Shown here: positions 32,143 through 40,797 of the stretch, in pieces
How positions within the stretch are numbered: the stretch's first letter is position 1
How the letters are laid out: each line of letters begins with the position of its first letter
DNA from: Rheinheimera mangrovi
GTDB taxonomy: Bacteria > Pseudomonadota > Gammaproteobacteria > Enterobacterales > Alteromonadaceae
Direction: 5' to 3'
Assembly (NCBI RefSeq): GCF_003990335.1
Contig: NZ_CP034683.1
Coordinates: 2,370,501 to 2,434,500 of the forward strand
DNA: 64,000 bases
Translations under genes and position numbers: made by a program
Notes under the pieces: generated by a model
The model's database searches: none
The model's input: only the letters and a program-made list of their open reading frames with translations
What the model was told of the DNA's origin: nothing

Positions 32143-34724
32143 CAGCTTAAACTCTTGCTCACTTTCTCATACAAATCGTTACTCAGCTCTTTACTCAGCA
32201 TAGTCTGTAACACAGATTTTAACTGCTGCTGGCGAGCGCTTTGGTAACGTTTCCACGACAATAAAGGCGTGACTAAACGGGATGCAACCTGAGGATTAAT
32301 GGCATCCATTTTCAGCACCACATCGGCCAACACCTGATAACCCCGGCCATCTTCGGAGTGGAACATAGCTGGGTTTTGCTGATAAAAAGCACCAAAAACA
32401 GCCCGAACCCGATTTGGATTCTGCCAACTGAACTGTGGATGTTTAGTCAGTTGCTCCAACGTCGCAAATACTGATGGCTGCGGATAAGAGGCTGATAAGT
32501 TAAACCATTTATCCAATACCAACACATCCGAGTTCCAACGCTGCTCAAAAGCGCTCATCAATTCTGAAAACAGCAAATGTCCGGCGTTACGACAAGCCCT
32601 TAGCACGGCTAACTGATCAGTCATATTGTCGCTTTGCTCGTACTGCTGACGTAACAAATCGTCTTTGTCTGTCATGAAGGCCAGGTAGTGTAAACAGACG
32701 GATCGTAAAGCGCGCTTGGCAACCTGTTGCTCCTGGTATTGATAGACTTCTGTCTGCAAAGACAGATAACAGTTTTGCCACTGCTCTGCCAATTTGTTCG
32801 CCAGTTGTTGCGTAAAGCTTTGTAATGCCAGCACCAGCTCCTGTACCGGTATTTCATCAAATTGTTCAGCAACCATATCATAAGCTGGCACTGTCAATAA
32901 TTCAGCAGTAAAGGCTAAATCATCCAGAGGCTGGACTAATAACTGCCGATAAAATTCAAGTAAAGCAGACGGTAACTGATAGTCCGCCGCAGAATTTTTT
33001 GCATCAATGGCAGCTTTGACCTGAATTTGCCACAATTGCTGTATTGCATCCCAGCGCGCTACCCCATCTTTGGCATCACGGGCTATTTGCAACAGCTCGT
33101 CCATACTGTACTGATACTGCAATTTTACCGGAGCAGAAAAGTCAGCCAAAAGCACAGGCACTGGTTTTTGACTTACAGCAAAACAAAATTCCTGCTGAGC
33201 TTCAGTCATTTCGAGTAAGTAAGACTGGCTTACCCCTTCGGCCAGCAATTCAAGGCGCACAGGCAGCAGCAGAGGCTGCTTTTCGGCCTGATCGGCGGTA
33301 GCTGGTGTCTGCTGTTGCATCAGCAGTTTAAATTCGCGTTTTTTCGCATCAAACTGACTGTAGGCTTTTAATTCTGGCGTACCGGATTGTTGATACCAGC
33401 GTCTGAACAGGCTTAAATCCCGACCATTGGCATCCTGCATTGCATTAACAAAGTCATCACAGGTCACAGCCTGACCGTCATGGCGCTTAAAGTATAGATC
33501 CATACCTTTTCTGAAACCGTCTTGCCCCAATAAGGTATGCAGCATACGGATGACTTCAGCGCCTTTGTCATAGACTGTGACGGTGTAAAAATTATTCATT
33601 TCCAGCACTTGCTCTGGACGAATTGGATGCGCCATCGGGCCGGCATCTTCAGCAAACTGAGCGGTACGAATGGTTTTCACAGCATCAATACGGTTTAAGG
33701 TTGCAGACCCCATGTCAGCACTGAATTGCTGATCCCGAAATACTGTTAAGCCTTCTTTTAAACTCAGCTGAAACCAGTCACGGCAAGTGACTCTGTTGCC
33801 CGTCCAGTTATGGAAATACTCGTGGCCAATAATAGATTCAATATTAAAAAAATCAGTGTCTGTGGCAGAGGCCTGATCGGCCAGCACATATTTGCTGTTA
33901 AAGACATTTAAGCCTTTATTCTCCATCGCGCCCATATTAAAAAAGTCGACCGCAACCACCATATAAATATCCAGATCGTACTCCAGACCAAAGGTCTGCT
34001 CGTCCCACAACATGGCACGTTTTAACGATTCCAATGCAAACTGAGCGCGGTTTTTATTGCCTTTATCGACATAAAACTCCAGCGCAACTTCACGGCCAGA
34101 GCCTGTGGTATAGCTGCCTTTTAGGCAATCAAAATCCCCCGCCACTAAGGCAAACAAGTAACTTGGTTTTGGAAAAGGGTCTACCCAGGTGACATGGCGA
34201 CGACCGTCGGGCAGCAACTCTGAGTGCACCAGATTGCCATTACTTAACAGCGCAGGATAGGCTTTATCATCTGCAATAATATGAGTGGTAAAACGGGCTA
34301 AGACGTCTGGTCTGTCAAGGTAATAGCTGATACGACGGAAGCCTTCAGCTTCGCACTGAGTACAATAGGCACCATTGGATAAATACAAACCTTCCAGCGC
34401 CGTATTGGCCTGAGGGTTAAGCTCAATTTTAAGTTCAAGTTGTGCTTTGGCTGGTATAGCTGACAAGATAAGTTGCTCAGGAGTAACCTGATAAGCATCA
34501 GCATTTAATAACTGACCATCCACAGACACAGCTAACAGCTTCAGCTCTTGCCCATCCAGAGCTAAAGTACCTGCTCTGCCACTGGCAGATTGCAGCTGGT
34601 ATACAGCAGTCAACACCGTCGTTTCAGGGTTTAACTCAAAACTCAGCTCAACGTCGGTAATAGTAAATTCCGGAGCTTTATAGTCACTTAACTTTTTTGC
34701 CTGACGGCTTGTTATCTGGCTCAT
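32142..34724 (-). CDS. pepN: aminopeptidase N, M1 family
   Basis: The major cytosolic aminopeptidase in peptide turnover, a zinc enzyme. The 860 residues are close to E. coli PepN (870). The exopeptidase motif GAMEN is at residues 265-269, the zinc motif HEYFH at 301-305 and the third ligand glutamate at 324 (LKEGLTVFRD). All four PepN domains are covered by the length. The ATG at 34724 is chosen; a TTG directly before it would add one residue. AGAGAG upstream gives the ribosome-binding site. Confidence 0.97.
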   Translation of the reverse strand: MSQITSRQAKKLSDYKAPEFTITDVELSFELNPETTVLTAVYQLQSASGRAGTLALDGQELKLLAVSVDGQLLNADAYQVTPEQLILSAIPAKAQLELKIELNPQANTALEGLYLSNGAYCTQCEAEGFRRISYYLDRPDVLARFTTHIIADDKAYPALLSNGNLVHSELLPDGRRHVTWVDPFPKPSYLFALVAGDFDCLKGSYTTGSGREVALEFYVDKGNKNRAQFALESLKRAMLWDEQTFGLEYDLDIYMVVAVDFFNMGAMENKGLNVFNSKYVLADQASATDTDFFNIESIIGHEYFHNWTGNRVTCRDWFQLSLKEGLTVFRDQQFSADMGSATLNRIDAVKTIRTAQFAEDAGPMAHPIRPEQVLEMNNFYTVTVYDKGAEVIRMLHTLLGQDGFRKGMDLYFKRHDGQAVTCDDFVNAMQDANGRDLSLFRRWYQQSGTPELKAYSQFDAKKREFKLLMQQQTPATADQAEKQPLLLPVRLELLAEGVSQSYLLEMTEAQQEFCFAVSQKPVPVLLADFSAPVKLQYQYSMDELLQIARDAKDGVARWDAIQQLWQIQVKAAIDAKNSAADYQLPSALLEFYRQLLVQPLDDLAFTAELLTVPAYDMVAEQFDEIPVQELVLALQSFTQQLANKLAEQWQNCYLSLQTEVYQYQEQQVAKRALRSVCLHYLAFMTDKDDLLRQQYEQSDNMTDQLAVLRACRNAGHLLFSELMSAFEQRWNSDVLVLDKWFNLSASYPQPSVFATLEQLTKHPQFSWQNPNRVRAVFGAFYQQNPAMFHSEDGRGYQVLADVVLKMDAINPQVASRLVTPLLSWKRYQSARQQQLKSVLQTMLSKELSNDLYEKVSKSLS

Positions 34725-34761
34725 CAAAAAATCTCTCTTTTAACACAAGCTTTTTAATCAT

Positions 34762-34794
34762 CAAAATTAAGGCCAGTTAAAACTGGCCTTAATT
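34762..34794 (-). terminator. terminator after nhaC
   Basis: A near-perfect palindrome (AATTAAGGCCAGTT with AACTGGCCTTAATT) directly after the nhaC stop codon, with an AT-rich outer stem giving a T tract (TTAATTTT) on the minus strand. Confidence 0.8.
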
Positions 34795-34795
34795 A

Positions 34796-36289
34796 TTATT
34801 TGTTACCTTGTACGGCCGCTGTAATTGGCGTGTCTGGAGGTGTTAGCTTTAACACCTTAATACCCATATAGGCATAAATAACAGCCAAGACCGGATTAAT
34901 CAGGTTAAAAAATGCATACATGGCGTAATCCAGCGGATTCACGTTCAGTACACCATGCATATAAGCACCACAGGTATTCCATGGGATCAATGGGCTTGTA
35001 ATAGTACCGCCATCTTCTAAAGTGCGTGACAGATTCACCGGCGCTAAACCACGACGCTCGTACTCTTCTTTAAACATACGGCCCGGCATAACGATCGCCA
35101 TATACTGATCAGCGGTTAAAATATTGGTCGCGATACAAGTAGCTATAGTGCTGGTAATTAATGAGCCCGTACTGTGCGCCTTGTGCAAAATAGCCTCAAC
35201 AAATTTGCGTAACAAACCTGTGTGTTCCAACACGGCACCAAACATCATGGCGGAAAAAATCAGCCAACAGGTGTTGAGCATTTTTACCATGCCGCCACCG
35301 TTCAACAGCTTATCTAATTCGACATTCTGGGTCTCGATCACAAAACCGCCGTGCAAGGTAGACCATACCACTTTCAAAGTTGCCAGTACGCCGTTGAGTT
35401 GCGGATCCGCCATTTTTGCAACCAATTGCGGCTGAAATAACACAGCCCAGACACCTCCTAAAATAGCACCAATAAATACGGTAGGAAAAGCCGGCACTTT
35501 TTTTACAGCCATCGCCATCAATACCAGCAACGGCACTAACATCATTGGGCTGATGACAAAATGCTGCTGCAAGGCTTCGCTGATCGCACGAATTTGTGAG
35601 TCGTCCGCTGAAGCATCGGCATTAAACCCCATTACGGCAAAAATAATCAGAGCGATTAACAGACTTGGAATAGTGGTCCAGGTCATATGCCGGATATGGT
35701 CAAATAAGTTCGAACCGGCAACGGCAGGGGCAAGGTTGGTAGTTTCACTAACCGGTGACATTTTGTCGCCAAAATAAGCGCCTGAAACTATAGCTCCGGC
35801 AGTCACAGCAGGTGACATTCCTAAGCCTGCGGCAACACCAATCAGCGCTACACCTATAGTGGCCGCTGTAGTCCAGCTGCTACCTATACTGATCGCCACT
35901 ACAGCACACAACAAACAGCTGGCTGCGTAGAACCAGGAGGGATCGAGCAACTGCAGACCAAAATAGATCAATGAAGGAACAGTACCAGCCAGTAACCATG
36001 TTCCAATTAAGGCACCTACAGAAAAAAGGATCAGTAAGGCACCTAATGACAAAGAAATACCTTTGACCATAGCTTGTTCTATATCAGCCCAGCTATAGCC
36101 ATTTTTCAGACCTATCACCACGCCAATAAAAGCCGCAACAAAAAGAGCGATCTGATTGGCACCATAAGACGAATCGCTGCCATATAAATAAACCGACAGA
36201 CTAAGTAAAACGACCAGCACAATCAGAGGGATGCTGGCATCTAAAAAGCTCGGCGCTTTAATTTGGCGTGTTACAGGTAGTTGTTCCAT
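34796..36289 (-). CDS. nhaC: Na+/H+ antiporter NhaC
   Basis: Sodium-proton antiport at the inner membrane, for pH and salt homeostasis. The 497 residues contain about eleven membrane segments. NhaC features include SIGSSWTTAATIGVALIGVAAGLGMSPAVTAGAIVSGAYFGDKMSPVSETTNLAPA, the ion-site block, and the late segment EDGGTITSPLIPWNTCGAYM. I start at ATG 36289 (MEQLPVTRQ); an upstream in-frame start adds eleven residues without a clear ribosome-binding site. A sodium-rich habitat is suggested. Confidence 0.93.
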   Translation of the reverse strand: MEQLPVTRQIKAPSFLDASIPLIVLVVLLSLSVYLYGSDSSYGANQIALFVAAFIGVVIGLKNGYSWADIEQAMVKGISLSLGALLILFSVGALIGTWLLAGTVPSLIYFGLQLLDPSWFYAASCLLCAVVAISIGSSWTTAATIGVALIGVAAGLGMSPAVTAGAIVSGAYFGDKMSPVSETTNLAPAVAGSNLFDHIRHMTWTTIPSLLIALIIFAVMGFNADASADDSQIRAISEALQQHFVISPMMLVPLLVLMAMAVKKVPAFPTVFIGAILGGVWAVLFQPQLVAKMADPQLNGVLATLKVVWSTLHGGFVIETQNVELDKLLNGGGMVKMLNTCWLIFSAMMFGAVLEHTGLLRKFVEAILHKAHSTGSLITSTIATCIATNILTADQYMAIVMPGRMFKEEYERRGLAPVNLSRTLEDGGTITSPLIPWNTCGAYMHGVLNVNPLDYAMYAFFNLINPVLAVIYAYMGIKVLKLTPPDTPITAAVQGNK

Positions 36290-36337
36290 GGATCTGTTCT
36301 CATCACGATTGGTTAGCACCAATTCTGTTGTTATAAA

Positions 36338-36388
36338 AAGGGGCCAGAGTCAATGAACGCTGTTGCAGTTCATTGACTCTGACCCCTT
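36338..36388. repeat. REP-like palindrome between prc and nhaC
   Basis: Two 21-base arms (36338-36358 and 36368-36388) form a stem with a single C/T mismatch and a 9-base loop. The arm tip reads AAGGGGTCAGAGTCAATGAA. Such AGGGGTCAGAGT palindromes recur in intergenic regions of Alteromonadales and Vibrionales genomes, by memory linked to IS200/RAYT-type transposases. It lies downstream of nhaC's start side and just upstream of the end of prc, so it may also fold in RNA as a stabiliser. Confidence 0.75.
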
Positions 36389-36397
36389 AAGCTTCAT

Positions 36398-38416
36398 CTA
36401 GTCAGCGCGTTTTGCCAAATGCCCCAGACTTAACATATCTGCGGTGATCTGAGCTGTCTCTTCCAGCAGAGGATCCAGCTTCTCCAACACTTCTGGTAAA
36501 TCATCCAGGTTTTTCACTGTTGGCAACTTCAATCGTGTTAAACGCTCATTGACACGTTGTAAATCGCGGGCAGTGTTTTCGTCTTTTTTCTTCAGGCGTT
36601 CCTGCTCATTTAATGAAATAGTTTTTTCATCTTTTTCTTTGTTATACAGAGCAATATCGTCCATCAGGTATTTGTACTCAGTTTCCTTACTGAAACGTTC
36701 CTGATGCTTTTTCTGTAACAGCGGCACAGCCTTTTTAATGTCATCCGATGCTGTGTACTGAGCAGCCGGGATGCTATCCCACGGCAAGGCGTTTTCTTCT
36801 TTGCTTTCGCCCCACTCGCCCGGTTCTATTGGCGATGGGAATAAAATATCAGGGATCACACCTTTGTGCTGAGTACTGCCACCATCGATGCGATAGAACT
36901 TAGCAATGGTAAACTGCACTGAACCTAAAGACTCTTCAAACATATCGTAAACCCGGCCTAAACCGCGGTGCTGTTGCACAGTCCCTTTACCAAAGGTATG
37001 TTCGCCGACAATCAAAGCTCGACCATAGTCCTGCATAGCAGCAGCGAAAATCTCCGAAGCTGATGCGCTGTAGCGATCGACCATCACAGTCAGAGGGCCA
37101 TTGTAGAATACGCTACCGTCCTGATCCTGGCTGATGCTGATACGGTTACCCGCTTCACGGATCTGCACCACAGGGCCTTTATCAATAAATAAGCCAGTTA
37201 AGGTGACAGCCTCAGGTAAAGAACCACCGCCATTGCCACGTAAGTCAACAATAATACCGTCAACATTCTGCTGCTTTAAGCTGGCTATTTCTTTCTTCAC
37301 ATCTTCTGTCAGATTATTGTAAAAGCTTGGAATATTAATGACGCCAATCTTTTTACCCAACGGACTCAGTTTAGGTTCAAGAATTTCGGCTTTTGCCGCT
37401 CTGTCTTCTAAACGGATTTTATCGCGGACAATAGAAATCTGAGTAGGCACCCCTTTGGACGCATCGCCACCTACTAATACCTGAAGACGCACAGTCGAGC
37501 CTTTCGGACCTTTGATCAGATCCACGACATCATCCAGACGCCAGCCAACTACATCAACAAATTCTTCTTCGCCCTGAGCAACACCAATAATTTTATCTTT
37601 TGGTTTGATTTTTTTTGTCATATCGGCCGGGCCACCTGGCACCAGACTCATAATCACAGTGAAATCATCGTCACTTTGCAGCACTGCCCCTATACCTTCC
37701 AGCGACAGGTTCATTTCTTGTTGGAAACGCTCAGCGTTGCGTGGTGATAAATAGGAAGTGTGCGCTTCGATGCTGCGGGCGTAGGAGTTCATCACAATCT
37801 GGAAAACATCTTCACTTTCTGTTTGTAACAAACGCTTCTTGGCATTTTCGTAGCGTTTTTTCAGCAGCTTGGTCGTCTCTTCTGCTGTTTTACCAGCTAA
37901 CTTCAGATTCAGCGCATCAAACTTCACTTTTTGACGCCACAGCTCGTTTAGCTGGGCTACATCAGCAGCCCAAGGTGCGTCTTCACGCTCAAACTCATAG
38001 CTATCTTTTGCTGTGAAATCAAAAGGTTTATCCAGCAAGCTGATTGCATAATCATAACGCTCAAGACGGCGGGTCATGCTCAAATTAAACATTTGATAAG
38101 CGAAATCAAATTGCCCTTTCGCCAAACCGTTATCAAACTCGTTACGGTATTTTTCAAAGCCGTCAACGTCTGATTTCAGTAAAACGTTACGGAAAAAATC
38201 CAGACTTTTTAAGTAGCGGTCAAAAACTTTTGACGATAACTCGTCGTCAATACGCAAGCCTAAATAGTGCTCGCGGGTAAAATAGTTGGTCACTCGTTTA
38301 CTGGCGGTTGCATGCTGTGGTTCCTGTGCCAGATTTGGTACAGGAGAAATCACCGGCGCAGCAACGCTGCTACCGATCACCAGAAAAAATGCCGCTAAGC
38401 TGGAAATTTTTTTCAT
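36398..38416 (-). CDS. prc: carboxy-terminal (tail-specific) protease Prc
   Basis: A periplasmic S41 protease that trims FtsI and degrades tagged or peptidoglycan-hydrolase proteins with NlpI. The 672 residues carry a signal peptide (MKKISSLAAFFLVIGSSVAA), a PDZ domain at about residues 235-320, and the Ser/Lys dyad: S452 in DRYSASASEIFAAAMQDYGRA and K477 in GEHTFGKGTVQQ, at the same positions as in the E. coli precursor. The DUF3340-like C-terminal tail is present. It follows proQ by 16 bases. Confidence 0.97.
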   Translation of the reverse strand: MKKISSLAAFFLVIGSSVAAPVISPVPNLAQEPQHATASKRVTNYFTREHYLGLRIDDELSSKVFDRYLKSLDFFRNVLLKSDVDGFEKYRNEFDNGLAKGQFDFAYQMFNLSMTRRLERYDYAISLLDKPFDFTAKDSYEFEREDAPWAADVAQLNELWRQKVKFDALNLKLAGKTAEETTKLLKKRYENAKKRLLQTESEDVFQIVMNSYARSIEAHTSYLSPRNAERFQQEMNLSLEGIGAVLQSDDDFTVIMSLVPGGPADMTKKIKPKDKIIGVAQGEEEFVDVVGWRLDDVVDLIKGPKGSTVRLQVLVGGDASKGVPTQISIVRDKIRLEDRAAKAEILEPKLSPLGKKIGVINIPSFYNNLTEDVKKEIASLKQQNVDGIIVDLRGNGGGSLPEAVTLTGLFIDKGPVVQIREAGNRISISQDQDGSVFYNGPLTVMVDRYSASASEIFAAAMQDYGRALIVGEHTFGKGTVQQHRGLGRVYDMFEESLGSVQFTIAKFYRIDGGSTQHKGVIPDILFPSPIEPGEWGESKEENALPWDSIPAAQYTASDDIKKAVPLLQKKHQERFSKETEYKYLMDDIALYNKEKDEKTISLNEQERLKKKDENTARDLQRVNERLTRLKLPTVKNLDDLPEVLEKLDPLLEETAQITADMLSLGHLAKRAD

Positions 38417-38432
38417 TGAACACTCATCTCTG

Positions 38433-39155
38433 TTAAGCCTGGAACAGCTTATCCCCTTGGGTTTTAATCACCATACCTGAGGCAAGCTGCACCACAACAT
38501 CATTTTTAACTACTTCAAGTACAGTTGCAGGCACTGGTTTCAGCCCTACTTTTAACTGCACAGCACTGCCAACTTTTAATGTGGCTGTATTTAATGCAAT
38601 AAGTTCAACCGCTTGCTCCGTAACCACTTTTTCTGTGGTCTGAGGCTTAGAGTGAAGTCTGGCCGCTTTTGCTGAGACAGTGGCTTTATTTGACGGAGAT
38701 TTTTTGTAAGCAGGTTTGTCTGAGGCCGGAGCCTTAGGCTGGTCTTTTTGCTGCTCTTTGTGTTTAGCGCGTTCTGCTGCAGCTTTAGCTTTGCGAACTT
38801 CTGCAGCCTTGGCTTTGCTTTGCTCTAAAGTTTCAGCAGCGTGAGTTGCCTGTTGTTCGTCAATCAAATCACCGGCCTGACCGTCCAAATCAACGCGGGC
38901 TACACCCACTTTGACTCCAGACAAATAACGCCAGCTGGAGGTATACAGACGTAAAGCATGACGGATTTGGGTTTTGCTGATGCCATCTTCTTCAGACAAC
39001 CGCTGTGCTAAGTCCTGAAAAATACCAATTTTCAGAGGTTTAGCTTCACCGCTTTGGCTAAAACACAGAGGAAACTTTTCGCTAAGTTCGGCGAGGATTT
39101 GTTTCACATCTTTGCCTGCAGGTTGAGCTTGGATTTGTTCAGTTGGGGTTGTCAT
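38433..39155 (-). CDS. proQ: RNA chaperone ProQ
   Basis: A FinO/ProQ-family RNA-binding protein that binds structured sRNAs and mRNA 3' ends. The 240 residues have the ProQ/FinO domain at about 14-110 (LSEKFPLCFSQSGEAKPLKIGIFQDL and RHALRLYTSSWRYL), a lysine- and alanine-rich linker (110-180) and a C-terminal KOW-like domain (VGSAVQLKVGLKPVPATVLEV). The proQ-prc pair is conserved across gamma-proteobacteria. Here it sits downstream of msrC. Confidence 0.96.
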   Translation of the reverse strand: MTTPTEQIQAQPAGKDVKQILAELSEKFPLCFSQSGEAKPLKIGIFQDLAQRLSEEDGISKTQIRHALRLYTSSWRYLSGVKVGVARVDLDGQAGDLIDEQQATHAAETLEQSKAKAAEVRKAKAAAERAKHKEQQKDQPKAPASDKPAYKKSPSNKATVSAKAARLHSKPQTTEKVVTEQAVELIALNTATLKVGSAVQLKVGLKPVPATVLEVVKNDVVVQLASGMVIKTQGDKLFQA

Positions 39156-39161
39156 GCAAAA

Positions 39162-39470
39162 TTACTCTTCTTCATCAGCGGCATCGTCTAACTTAATGCC
39201 TTCTTCTATTTGGTTATTAACGTAACAGATAGCCCAGTCGACCAGTTCATCTTCATCTGCTTCTAACAGAACTAAACTACCTCGTAGTTCGTTCCAGATT
39301 GCATTGAGTAAATGGTCAATTTCGGCCGACAAGATATCATCTGGAAAACGGCGCCAGACTGCGTGATAAATGGCGTTGATCCGATCAGCGACGATCTCTT
39401 CTTCACCTTCCCAGTCGCCAACATCCGCAACCTGGAATAAATAATCCTGAATATTAACTAAATCTTTCAT
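39162..39470 (-). CDS. small acidic conserved-position protein, unknown
   Basis: A 102-residue strongly acidic protein (many Asp/Glu, ending DDAADEEE) with predicted helices and two tryptophan-rich points (AVWRRF, LLNAIWNELRGSL). I do not recognise the family. Its start ATG overlaps the msrC stop by four bases, and it ends six bases before proQ, so the order msrC-this-proQ-prc is one operon. Its role may be tied to proQ or to the housekeeping functions around it; that is inference from position only. Confidence 0.7.
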   Translation of the reverse strand: MKDLVNIQDYLFQVADVGDWEGEEEIVADRINAIYHAVWRRFPDDILSAEIDHLLNAIWNELRGSLVLLEADEDELVDWAICYVNNQIEEGIKLDDAADEEE

Positions 39471-39940
39471 AAAGTCCGCGCCAGATGCTGTTCAAACAGC
39501 TGAACCAACCCAGCTAAACCTTGTTGGTCATCCAGATCAAAACGAGCCAGGCTTGGACTGTCAATATCCAGCACCGCAATAATCTTGCCGTTATGGCGTA
39601 CAGGTAACACAATTTCTGAGTTACTGGCTGCATCGCAGGCAATATGGCCCGGAAATTCGTGGACATCTTTCACCAACTGGATTTCACCACTGGCCACAGC
39701 TGTGCCACAAACGCCCTTACCGACCGGAATACGTACGCAGGCCACTTTGCCCTGAAAGGGTCCTAACACTAAAACGTCGTCCCTTAAAATATAAAAGCCT
39801 GACCAATTCAGATCAGGCATTTCATTAAAGAGCAACGCACTCAGATTTGCCATGTTAGCAATCAGGTCTGTTTCGTCTTCGATCAGAGACTGAGCTTGCT
39901 GTTGCAGCAGCTGATAAAATTCTGATTTTTGCTCACGCAT
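39467..39940 (-). CDS. msrC: free methionine-R-sulfoxide reductase (GAF domain)
   Basis: Reduces free methionine-R-sulfoxide, a cytosolic repair enzyme (YebR/fRMsr). The 157 residues are a single GAF domain with the three conserved cysteines at positions 68, 78 and 102 (KVACVRIPVGKGVCGTAV and GHIACDAASNSE). These match the catalytic and resolving cysteines of E. coli fRMsr in order and spacing. It is the first gene of the msrC-(small gene)-proQ-prc run. Confidence 0.93.
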   Translation of the reverse strand: MREQKSEFYQLLQQQAQSLIEDETDLIANMANLSALLFNEMPDLNWSGFYILRDDVLVLGPFQGKVACVRIPVGKGVCGTAVASGEIQLVKDVHEFPGHIACDAASNSEIVLPVRHNGKIIAVLDIDSPSLARFDLDDQQGLAGLVQLFEQHLARTL

Positions 39941-40047
39941 GAAATATAGGTTCTACCATTACAACGAAGGCCCCTACATTACTTGTTTTGTCGCGAAATT
40001 TAAACCTCTGCCACAAAAAGATTTAACCACTTTTGTCTAATAAACAA

Positions 40048-40728
40048 TCAATGACTGTTCATTTCAAACTCAACTGACACTTCGGCTCTGATATCGGTCT
40101 GACCAAAGCTGACTTCAGCACCATCAGCCATGGCTCTGGCCATCTTCATCACAGGCGCCGGAGCATAACCCTGTTCATTGATTTTTTGCGCAGAACCAAG
40201 TTTTAAACCGTTGGCTTTTGCTAACAAAGCAGCCTTGGTTTTGGCATGAGTAAAAGCCTGTTGCAGCGCTTTTTGATACAACTCATCGGACTCGCTGACT
40301 AAAAATTCAGCCTGATTCATCTGAGTCACGCCTAAATCAGCCGCTTGTTGCAGCACTGTGCTGTACAGCGATAAGTCATTTAAAGACACCGTGATATCGC
40401 GGCTGACCACATAACGTTGTGGTAATTTGCGCTCAGGGTCGTGCTGATAATCAGGTTGAATACGCAAAGGTGCATTGTTCAGTTGCTCCTCTTTTATACC
40501 CAGTTTACGCAAAGCTTTCGTTAATGCGGCCACCTGATCATCGACTTTTTGTTTCGCATCACTTACTTTCTCTGAGGTCTGCTGAATTTGCATGCTCAAA
40601 CGCACCGCATCAGGTTTGGCTTGCATCACGGCAGAGCCGGATACAGTGACGGTTTTTACCGCTGGCGTATCGGCTAAAGCGACAAAGCTCAGACTACAAA
40701 CCAGAAAAGCTACTAATTTTGTTTTCAT
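40048..40728 (-). CDS. SIMPL domain (DUF541) periplasmic protein
   Basis: A 226-residue exported protein with a signal peptide (MKTKLVAFLVCSLSFVALA) and a SIMPL/DUF541 domain: VTVSGSAVMQAKPDAVRLSMQIQQ at the N-terminus, YVVSRDITVSLNDLS in the middle and VSVEFEM at the end. E. coli relative YggE is linked to oxidative stress tolerance and forms oligomeric rings. Single gene, unlinked to its neighbours. Confidence 0.88.
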   Translation of the reverse strand: MKTKLVAFLVCSLSFVALADTPAVKTVTVSGSAVMQAKPDAVRLSMQIQQTSEKVSDAKQKVDDQVAALTKALRKLGIKEEQLNNAPLRIQPDYQHDPERKLPQRYVVSRDITVSLNDLSLYSTVLQQAADLGVTQMNQAEFLVSESDELYQKALQQAFTHAKTKAALLAKANGLKLGSAQKINEQGYAPAPVMKMARAMADGAEVSFGQTDIRAEVSVEFEMNSH

Positions 40729-40797
40729 TTTTTAATCCTGTTAAACACTATCAATCCAGCACAGATTAACCTAGCTAGCTGAACGGCTACTTAAAAA

